Positions 1 through 8,157 of a stretch of DNA of 64,000 nt are shown here, piece after piece. Source of the stretch: Rhypophila decipiens (Eukaryota > Ascomycota > Sordariomycetes > Sordariales > Naviculisporaceae); assembly GCA_033297075.1 (NCBI GenBank), contig MU858224.1:1-64000 (forward strand). The letters run 5' to 3'. Position numbers and translations under genes: made by a program. The notes beneath the pieces are model-generated. The model saw only the letters and a program-made list of their open reading frames with translations. It searched no databases and was not told the origin of the DNA. Within the stretch, counting starts at the first letter, position 1. Each line of letters opens with the position of its first letter.

Positions 1-1296
1 TTGGATGTCCGTCTTGACGTCGCGGGGGTCGGTTGTGCCCAGGTACGTGTGAGGGAAGCGGTCTTTGCCTTTGTGATAGAAGGCCCATGTCAGTCTAGAA
101 CGGCTTGAACGTAGAGTTATACTCAAACCTACCCGCAATATCAGATTCAGTCAAGGCTGGCTTGCGGTCGACGGGCAGAGTTGGCGGTCGAGCAGATGGA
201 CCTGGTGAGACTGCACCAATTCTATCCGCGCGGATCTTGGTGATTGTGTTTGCAAGTCGGTTCCTGAGCGAGCGATAATTCGAGTCGCGCTGGTCCTCGA
301 ACTTAACCAGCTCCCTATGAGATGCATTCAGGAGCTGTGGACGCTCCTCCATATAACCTAATATGACAAGCTGTGTTAAAATTGCAGTAATACAGGGAGT
401 CAGCTGAGGTGCACTAACCTAGAGTGGCCGACTCCTGGTCTACAACCAAACCCAGAGATCTAGTTGGCTTGGTTTCGTAGAAGGTATGAATCTCGATGCC
501 CTTGTAGTGTATGCGAAACTGGTCATTGAGAGCGCGGATCAGCTCCGACTGTTTTTCCAGACCCGTCACATAGCGCTGTTCGGTCCCAAGGGCGCGGAGA
601 ATATTCTTGAGAGTGGACGCCAGGTTTGATCCCCGGTGAGGCGTACCCAAGAAATAAAAAGAACGCAGGCGTTTCCCGAGAGGGGCAAAATCAGGATTTG
701 TCTTGGAGAGGATGCAGGCCTTCTTAATCACCAGGCCACCCATACTGTGCCCCACAAGGACAATTGAAGTATCCTGGCTATTGAGACGCGGGTGGTTGAC
801 GAGCTCTTCAACCAAAGACTCGCCGAACGCATGGACATCCAGTGGGCTTGGCTTCAGCGAACGCCAGTCAGCATTGTACCCGAAGCTGTGTATGCGGACG
901 CCCTCAAAGTCGGAGTCGTCCGGCAGCCATCGTCCTGGCCAGAAAAAGTCGGGGTTGCTTGGTTGACTCCATGTCTTGTCCGACCCCCCACCAAGGCCAT
1001 GAACAAACACCAAGTCGACTATGGTATGAGAGGGGTCATTCGGTTCGAAAACGGTGTTTAGACCAAACTGGTTTCCAGGTGGAGGATTTTGTAGTTGATT
1101 CCCAAAAGGCGGCTCTGCGATAGCTGCGGTCGAGGGCGCGGGTGTCCTTGTAGTGCTGGATCTCTGGGAGACAGGGGCGAAGGTGGTTCTGAATATTGAC
1201 TTCAACCTTGACCCACCACTTTCCTTCTGGTCATATGTCAGCAGAGGGCACGTTGAAGACTGTTATAGGGCTATCTACCCGGTTTTTCGAGTCCAT
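1..1296 (-). CDS. NLR-type protein, N-terminal lipase-like (DUF676/SERAC1) domain; 3' part off the window
   Basis: I read four exons on the minus strand: 1279-1296, 419-1226, 133-357 and 1-68 (open at the left edge), 373 codons in the window. The first ATG is in an 18-nt exon. Its 52-nt intron has a CTGAC branch site, and the large exon has no in-frame ATG before the conserved region, so the micro-exon supplies the start. Domain: alpha/beta-hydrolase, with VFVHG near residues 79-83 and the nucleophile elbow GHSMGG (Ser about 167). GTPHRGSN follows, and the ATLGY...LNASHREL block carries the putative catalytic His. The last exon reads TTDPRDVKTDIQ, which resembles the segment just before the NACHT domain in fungal NLRs, so a NACHT and repeat domain probably follow outside the window. 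In this family the lipase-like domain is a putative effector coupled to STAND oligomerisation in non-self recognition. The family call is firm; the NACHT is inferred. Confidence 0.8.
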
Positions 1297-4000
1297 TTTA
1301 GTCGATATCGTTATCACCTCTCGGGATGGTTGCAGATTCGGATATAATCCGAGATGTGAAGAGCGAAAAACATCAGCATAGGCGAGAGGAAAAGAGCAAA
1401 TCCTCTCTGGTTACGACACAAGTGCAATGCCATGTTGCATTTCATTTCACATCCCATGTGGCTGAGCGTTCAATAATGTGTAGGTAACCAGTCGGCCAGG
1501 TTCAGGTTCTGCTTCGTAGATGATAGGCTGATAATAATGAGAAACCGGCATCAATAATGTTGACCTGAGTAGTCAATTCTGTAGCGCGTGATGTAGGGAA
1601 AAGTCCTGTGGTTCGACGGCTTGGAAAATTTCTACACAAAATACAAGGGGTGAGGGGCTCGTCCCCCCACCACTTGCTCGCTCAACGACAAAATCAGCCT
1701 ACGGCAACGCACCAAGGTGCCCCAACGACATCCCGTGAGGCGTACTTCAGCTCACATTATAATAGGTCAGAAGCTGCTTTCGCCTACGAAATATGTACCT
1801 TGCAACGCCAATTGGAGATGCATTTGAATCCATTTTTTATGGTGGGTTGCATAGGACGGTTTTGATATGTCCAGCTCGAACTGACCTCTCATCTCCCTAT
1901 CCTCCAAGAGCCTGCTTCTACCCCTCCATCAGAAATTCCTTGGCTTCAGATTTCACGCTATATTCTCTGGAACATGACTGGCTGGAAACAGGTTGGGTGT
2001 CAAGATTTCTTCAGAGCGGCGACCAAGCGATATTCTCTCTCATAGGTTTCGATTACAAGGCTGTGGACTATTGTTGCATCGCATCGGCGCCGCCACGTTT
2101 GTATGGCAAATGCAAGTCACATAATCACATTTTACCTCGAGATGTGATTTGATCATACCAAAGCATTTGGTCTACCAGAAACGTAATGGGCGGCTTATAC
2201 CGTCTATGTTAGGAATGATAAGGTCAAATGGATAGAACATGAAAGCCCTGGTCCTTCGAGTAACACAACGTAAGAGCCCTGCATCGCTATACCAAAACAC
2301 CATCTCAGTACCGGCCGAACGATGCCCTTCAGCTACTTCAACGAAGATTTGGGTGTCAGCCTAACTTGGCCGTCCTGGTGCCATCTCTTGTACAGGGTCA
2401 GGTGAGTGTCTATCCTTATACCAGGTGTGATACACAGGAAGAGCAACCAAGCGTTATTCCAGCACCTTTTCATGATATTCCAACCTCGGAGGCTGAGTTA
2501 TGCTCTCAATCGGACCATGCTGCTGCTTCTGCCCCCGCTCGATCCAGGGTTTGGTGCATTGCGGCCAGGGCCATGTCGACATGAGCTTAAGGAGGGCCCT
2601 TCTTTGGGCACAGAACAGCGCCGAGAGATAGAGTGGAGAGCCTTCCATGCTCGTACAATGGCAAATGGTGTTCGATGCGTATGTGTATTACTTTCGAAAT
2701 TGGGAGCCTGGAAGATCCCCTGAATGTTCTAGTCCATGTGTTCGCGATCCCGAATGAGGCCGACCAGCTGTCCAATCTTGTCGCGAATTGATCTAGCGGC
2801 CATACCCCAGTTGTTTAGTCGGGTGGGAGAATGCTAGCTAGGTATCGGCAGAACGAGAGTATGCGTGCGTGTTGGGAGCTTCAAAGAGCCGCGGAGGCAG
2901 GTAGCATAAGTCGAGGCCTGATGATAGGGCTAATAACGCGATGGGGAAGGGGAACGGCGCAGAACGCGAGCTCAAGGGTTTGCCTAGTTGGGTCTCGTCA
3001 TTGTACTTAAGCTCGCCAGCCAGCTTTCACACAGCCTGCCTGGCTTGGGTGCCTGGAGGGAAGAGTATGATGGGTATTAAGGGTAAAAGGGACTGACACC
3101 TGTATATACTTTTTAGGGGTAAGAAGAGGCGGAGAGGAGATGGATGAGAAGGGTGAAAACGCCATCTTTATGATTCAATAATTGTAAATATCCAAGAACA
3201 ACAGTGTTGAGTCTGAATATGCAGGGACGGGGAGACCAGACGAGCCATCGATGCGAGAAAAACAGGGTATGAATAGATATACCCCTTTGTGAAATAACTT
3301 CTAGAGAGAAAGAAAGTACTTGAGAACGGAAGTACTCCGTTACAAAACGGAACACCTCCGTCTCAGATAATGATTGTACATGGCCGTGACGGTTGGTTCA
3401 TGATGGGACAAAGGGTTCCATTTGTTGACATCAACACGTCCAGTTCTCAACCCCTAAATCCGAACTAACAAGATGTGTGATCGTTAGTTGATATATAGGA
3501 GAGCGGACAGGATCCCGACCTTTTCAGTACCTTTGACCGCGTATAAAGGCTCTTTCCTTTCAGGGGATTGTGAAGTGAGGTAGTCCCCTGGCCCTGTTTT
3601 CAATCTGCTCCATAACCCAAGTCATCTTCCTCTGTCGTTCTTTCGCCTTGTACAGTAAAGGTAGAGACTAAAGGTACTTTGAGAGCTCCTACCTCATGAT
3701 GCAAACACATGGGGTTAAGATCGACCCATGGGAGATGGCCTAAGGGACTTTTTAGAAGGAAGGCATGGAAGTGGACCGTGACTCCCTCAAGATTGCGCAG
3801 AGTATGCTCCTTCCTGATCACGAGCGTGGTAGGACCACACCGGTGAGTCGACTGGCTCACAAATCTGCTTTTGCTCTGCTCTTCAACATACCACAAGTCG
3901 GCTGGTCCCAGTTCCCACCACCGGACATGCAGCAAACACAAAGTCCTCCCAACCACTGCACCACATCATATCTGCCATCACTCAAACTAAACACTTGCCC
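1297..4000. other. intergenic, no supported gene
   Basis: This 2.7-kb stretch holds the promoter side of the minus-strand NLR gene. Open frames here are short, overlap on both strands, mostly lack ATG starts, and show no recognisable domain. The base composition is not strongly AT-rich, so there is no obvious RIP relic. Nothing else can be supported. Confidence 0.5.
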
Positions 4001-4135
4001 ATGGCATGGCTCCATTACTTTCACGAGACCAAATTCAACTTCTTTCATACTATCGACAAGGCACTGCTTAAGGCCTGCACTGGAGCGATCAAGCACTTCA
4101 CCAAATCACGGGTGCAACTCTGGACAGTTAGTTGA
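4001..4135 (+). CDS. possible 44-aa small ORF
   Basis: A 44-codon frame starts at an ATG in a good context (CCCATGG) and reads MAWLHYFHETKFNFFHTIDK onward, rich in aromatic, His and Lys residues, ending at a TGA. Three bases past the stop lies a plausible intron: a GTATGT donor at 4139, a CTGACC branch and CTACTAG ending at 4204. This suggests the stretch is transcribed, possibly as a leader of the gene at 5177. I recognise no family, and the ORF may equally be chance. Confidence 0.2.
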   Translation: MAWLHYFHETKFNFFHTIDKALLKACTGAIKHFTKSRVQLWTVS

Positions 4136-4513
4136 GAGGTATGTATCGCCATATAATGTTGTTGAGCTCCCAAGAGGTCAGTGAGGTGCTGACCAATGCT
4201 ACTAGTTCCATCATCATCATCTCACACGACCAAGCCATCAAGTCCCGACATTCAAACATGCTTGTCCGTACTGTCGCCGTCCCGCAAGACGAAAGACGAG
4301 GCTCACCGCCAGCCAAGCACTTGGAGCCACATCCCTATCGCCTACATAGCTGTCTTCCAACCCTATGTCTATCAGCACCAGCCCTGTTCGCCTTACACCA
4401 CACTCTGTTCCGCCATCACGTCTACCGCGAGCTCGAGAACGCATTCCGTCAAGTCACAGAAAGACCCGAAGCTCCAAAAGAATTACCAGCACTGAAGCAC
4501 TCGCGTCTCGAGA

Positions 4514-4727
4514 ATCTCGTCTCCAACATCTCGTCTCCAACATCTCGTCTCCAGCACTCTTGTCTCCGATATCTTGTCTCCAGCGTCTTGTCTCCAGCGT
4601 CTTATCTCCAGCGTCTCGTCTCCAGCATCTCGTCTCCAGCATCTCGTCTCCAGCATATCGTCGTATCAAGAATCTCGTCTCACAAATCTCGTCTCGTCGT
4701 CTTGTCGTATCAAGAATCTCGTCTCAG
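4514..4727. repeat. 14-bp C/T-rich minisatellite
   Basis: About 14 imperfect tandem copies of a 14-bp unit, ATCTCGTCTCCAGC and variants, run through this stretch. Two later units are replaced by a TCGTCGTATCAAGA variant. It is strongly C/T-biased on the plus strand. Read in frame it would give LVSSISSPASRLQ-like repeats, but I see no sign of coding constraint. It lies 450-660 bp upstream of the gene at 5177. Confidence 0.85.
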
Positions 4728-5176
4728 GAATCATAGGATTTGGGTAAATCTTCGTCGTCTCTATGTGAGTTCATTCCTGTTAGCACACACACAGTCTGAG
4801 CCGCGCACTTGAACGTCTTTTCTCTCATCTACGGAGTACATGCCTTTGTTCTATCTTTGCAACTACGCTTTTCTCTATCTTCTATCTTGTCTCTTGTCTC
4901 TTGGCCGGCGATCCTCCGTTCGATTCGTTATCATCGAATATCGGCAATTCCAACTGCTCTCAAACTCAATATGATGCACCCATCCACCCAGGAAACCGGG
5001 CTGGCCGAGATCAAAGTTTGAAACGCAAAGGAAGCTTCGGCGTCTCCGCATGCACAGTAAACCTTCTCGGATTCTTCGAACTTTATCAGGCACCTGCTCG
5101 CAGATAAAAGAGCCACCTTTCAATCTCCAAGAACCTCGTGTGGTCGTTGCTTCTCCCTTCCACCTTCATTCACACC

Positions 5177-6232
5177 ATGGCAATTGTCAAGCGCTTTTCG
5201 GCAATTTTCAAGCGCTTTTCGTCCCGGCTCAACGCACGGTCGAGGGCTTCAGACCAACAGTCCATTCAAAACCACCATATTGATAAACCAGTCGATGAAT
5301 CAATCAATAGACCAGAAAAGCCCGTCAACGGATTAGTCAATGAGCCGGAAAAGCCAGTGGATGGACCAGTCAGCGAGACCCAGTTCACCCTCGAAGTGAC
5401 GGTCATCCCGGTAAGAAATGATGACACACCACCGAACACCATCTCCGAAGGTCTTGTTCGGCTATCGAGAGCCATGGGTGCAATTAGCAGCCTACCCTCC
5501 GTGAAAGAAACGCCTGATGAGACTAGTACCATGTCATCCTTCATCATAAACGCTCTCAACATCATGGCAACGGTGCCCGACAAAGATAGGCCAGAATACG
5601 TCTACTCCTACCACATCCTCGGCACGAGAACTGGCATCGCTACGTATTTCAATCTCATGAGTATTGTCCTCAAACACGAACTCAAAAGTCGGGAACGCAA
5701 ACAAATTATGGACGACATATTTTCTGCCTTTCTCTATTTTGGAATTACCATCCTTCGCACCCCAGTTCCATTCTCAGCGTATATCGCCGTGGCTCTAGGA
5801 GTGGAAGTGAAAAACGCCAGCAGCCAAACATCTACCTTATCATCCGAAACGGCTTCCATTATTGCGGAGGAAATAATTCGAGATGTTACGCCAAATGTTG
5901 CAAATCCCGAGAACCATGCGCCGGAGAAAATGAGAACACCACGGCAAACGAATATTCGTCCCCTCGTAAGCATTTTCAGCAGCGATCAGCTAGCCGGATT
6001 GGCGCGGAGGGTGGCTTGCAACTTCAAACACGGCCAGAGCCATGGACCAGAAGACGCTGCGAGGTGGTGTAGTTCCAACCTATTGCCCCTCCCGCTAAAC
6101 GAGCGACCTCAACTCTGCCCTTGCAGTGAGGAGTCGAAGAACTTTCCGATCTGTCTTTGCAACATGAAACCAATGTCTCAATCGCAGTACGAGGAATGCT
6201 GGACATGGGAGTTGCTGCCTACTATTATTTGA
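5177..6232 (+). CDS. hypothetical protein, 351 aa, family not recognised
   Basis: This is a single-exon frame. The ATG at 5177 has an ideal context (CACACCATGG); the frame is open further upstream but only through a GTG. The N-terminus is basic and amphipathic and contains a tandem duplication visible in DNA and protein (AIVKRFS then AIFKRFS). A low-complexity stretch repeats EKPV(N/D)G. The middle, about residues 100-220, is hydrophobic and helical and looks like a folded domain. The C-terminus is Cys-rich, with the pattern CPCS...CLC...EECW over the last 40 residues. There is no signal peptide or clear membrane helix. It sits among NLR/STAND-type genes, so an accessory or recognition-linked role is possible, but no function is claimed. 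Expression is uncertain, though 351 uninterrupted codons with a good start argue for a real gene. Confidence 0.65.
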   Translation: MAIVKRFSAIFKRFSSRLNARSRASDQQSIQNHHIDKPVDESINRPEKPVNGLVNEPEKPVDGPVSETQFTLEVTVIPVRNDDTPPNTISEGLVRLSRAMGAISSLPSVKETPDETSTMSSFIINALNIMATVPDKDRPEYVYSYHILGTRTGIATYFNLMSIVLKHELKSRERKQIMDDIFSAFLYFGITILRTPVPFSAYIAVALGVEVKNASSQTSTLSSETASIIAEEIIRDVTPNVANPENHAPEKMRTPRQTNIRPLVSIFSSDQLAGLARRVACNFKHGQSHGPEDAARWCSSNLLPLPLNERPQLCPCSEESKNFPICLCNMKPMSQSQYEECWTWELLPTII

Positions 6233-6639
6233 TAGAACAGATAGTTAGATAGAATAATAGCTGGACGGTAGTAATTTAGACAGCTCAACCATGATACCTT
6301 TCTTGCTCCAACCTTGTGACAAAGTAGACCATTAGTTCCACTACGCTCCTGTTTCTTCCTCTCTCATATTGGCAGCAATATACTCGCACTTCAGTCTACT
6401 AGGTGAAGACGTTGATCACACTAGATAGCTGAAAGCGTTAACCACATTGGGCGAAGGCGTCAGGTATACTGGGTGATGGGTGGCGTCTGGGTTGAAGGAG
6501 AATACGGCGGTTGCTCGTCGTTGGAGGGATGGGGTAATACCCTTATTTAGATCTCGATTATCTAGGGGGCTTGTGTTTTTTTTTTCCTTTTCTTTTCTTT
6601 TTCTGGTTTTCTTTTCTGGTTTATATTAGCTTAATTAAT
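6233..6639. other. intergenic spacer before the TIR element
   Basis: This is the 3' flank of the gene ending at 6232. It contains a T-rich tract near 6577-6620 and the left copy of the target-site duplication (TAATTAAT, 6632-6639). I see no gene. Confidence 0.5.
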
Positions 6640-7025
6640 GACACCTAATATACAGGCACCAGTCTTCTTGAATACAGGCACTATTCTTGTTGGAATAAAT
6701 GCCTTGACTGGCTGGAATAGAGGCCTTGACTAGATGTCTAGACTGGAATAAATGCCTTGACTGGACTAGATAAGAGGCCTTGACCGGCTCGAATAAATGC
6801 CTTGACTGGACTAGATAAATGCCTTGACCGGCTCGAATAAATGCCTGGACTGGACTAGATAAGAGGCCTTGACTGGCTCGAATAAATGTCTCGACTAGCT
6901 CGAATAAATGCCTTGACTGGCTCGAATAAATGCCTTACCTAGCTCGAATAAATACCTCTAGTCTGGAAAGTCAAATTGGACTGGTGCCTGTATATGAGAG
7001 TAGTGGTGCCTGTATATTAGGCGCC
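6640..7025. mobile_element. 386-bp MITE-like element with TIRs and target-site duplication
   Basis: The ends are inverted repeats of 22 bp (6640-6661 and 7004-7025) that match at 20 of 22 positions; the shared core is CACCTAATATACAGGCACCA at 6642-6661. The two differences are G-to-A changes in GGCGCC versus GACACC. Immediately outside both ends is the direct repeat TAATTAAT (6632-6639 and 7026-7033), followed by GA on both sides, so the duplication can be read as 8 or 10 bp. Degenerate second copies of the TIR core lie just inside each end (about 6671 and 6982). There is no transposase frame, so it is non-autonomous. An 8-bp duplication would suggest hAT, 9-10 bp Mutator-like; the superfamily is not settled. 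Confidence 0.75.
6690..6962. repeat. 21-22-bp tandem repeat array forming the core of the TIR element
   Basis: About twelve units occupy nearly the whole interior of the element. The typical unit is TCGAATAAATGCCTTGACTG plus GC. Variants start with TGGAATA or TAGATAA, and some carry AAGAGGCC in place of AAATGCC. The alternation of TCGAATAAA and TAGATAA units suggests that dimers of two unit types were amplified. Confidence 0.85.
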
Positions 7026-7427
7026 TAATTAATGATTGATCGCGCTGGTGCGCGTTGTTTTTCTTTGTTGTGCCGATATTGTCTTTCCTGATTCCTCTAG
7101 TGTGCTGCTTGGACGTCCCTTTTCCTTTCAGTAACGACAACAGCCCTGTCCCCCTCTGCCCCCTTGCCGCCATCGCCGCCGCTGCTGCCGCAGCCGCTTA
7201 CCGCAGCCCTCTTCCCATTTTTTCCCCCTTTCCCCTTCCCTCCCCTTTTCCTCCTACCTCTTCCCCCAAAAGAGCATCAACAGCGGCCTTCACCACCATT
7301 ACCCCGTCTACCGCCGCAGCCCGTACTTGCGTTATGGCCGGAAAGATCAATATCCTCGTAGTTTGGCGAGAGGTTGTACAGAATTTCGGATGCGGCATGG
7401 ACACACGCGGGTGTCATACATATGTCT

Positions 7428-8063
7428 TCAGAGCTTCAGCCGCTTTCTCAATAAGGCCCATGCCGCCGCCGTATCCGCTGCAAACAGCTTTATCTCTTCT
7501 GTCAGCCTCTCACTGACCTCTAGGGCCTTATTTAAGGCCTGGTTTGCCTTTTCGGCAGATTTTTCTGCCTCTTTGGCCGTATGCTCCGCCGCCTCTGCCC
7601 TGATTTCGGCCACCTCTGCCCTCGTTTCCGCCGCCACCACCTTGCGGTTGGCCTCCGCAAGCAAGGCCTGCACCTTCTCCTCTATAGCAGTTTTAAGCTG
7701 CTCCTCCCACTTCTTGGGAATTTTGTCGGCCAGGTCCGTCGCCAGCTTCTCGACCTGTGCGGTGGTGAGCCCGACAGAGGCAACGGGGGCAGCAGGGTTA
7801 GGAGCCAGGGCCGTCGCCAGGGCCTCGACCTGCTCGTTGGTAAGCCCGACACATGCGACGGGGGCAGCAGGGGCAGTGTGGGCAGTGTGGGCAGCGGGGT
7901 GCCCTCCGAGCTCGACAGTGTCCGTCGCGCCCACCGGAGCCGGCCAAAAGAACCTCCAAAGATTCCGCCTGCGCCACTCTCTAACGCCATCCAGGTTCCA
8001 GAACAAGGGGATAAACCCCCAGTTCTTCAGCTTTTCGACGAGACCGAAATCCGTATTGTCCAT
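7428..8063 (-). CDS. Ala-rich coiled-coil protein, 211 aa, function unknown
   Basis: The start is taken at the ATG at 8063 because the frame upstream is opened only by a non-ATG codon and would overlap the 3' end of the ankyrin gene. The N-terminal 45 residues are Trp/Arg-rich (REWRRRNLWRFFW). Two copies of a motif follow, PVACVGLTNEQVEALATAL and PVASVGLTTAQVEKLATDL. The last 110 residues form a long amphipathic Ala/Glu/Lys helix with heptad character (AETRAEVAEIRAEAAEHTAK region), a probable coiled coil. There is no signal peptide or membrane segment. It lies about 95 bp downstream of the ankyrin gene on the same strand, so the two could share context or a transcript. I recognise no family; the name is structural only. 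Confidence 0.55.
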   Translation of the reverse strand: MDNTDFGLVEKLKNWGFIPLFWNLDGVREWRRRNLWRFFWPAPVGATDTVELGGHPAAHTAHTAPAAPVACVGLTNEQVEALATALAPNPAAPVASVGLTTAQVEKLATDLADKIPKKWEEQLKTAIEEKVQALLAEANRKVVAAETRAEVAEIRAEAAEHTAKEAEKSAEKANQALNKALEVSERLTEEIKLFAADTAAAWALLRKRLKL

Positions 8064-8157
8064 GTTCTGGAGAGAAGGTGAAGAGACGGAGAAGATAGAC
8101 AAAATAGACAGACAGAAGAGATGGGTAGAGAAGGTGTAGAGGATACTGCGGCCCTCG

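Noticed and set aside
4132..4812. 226-codon plus-strand frame rich in Ser/Leu/Arg repeats
   Set aside because: Most of it is the 14-bp C/T minisatellite read in one frame (its period allows several open frames), and it has no domain.
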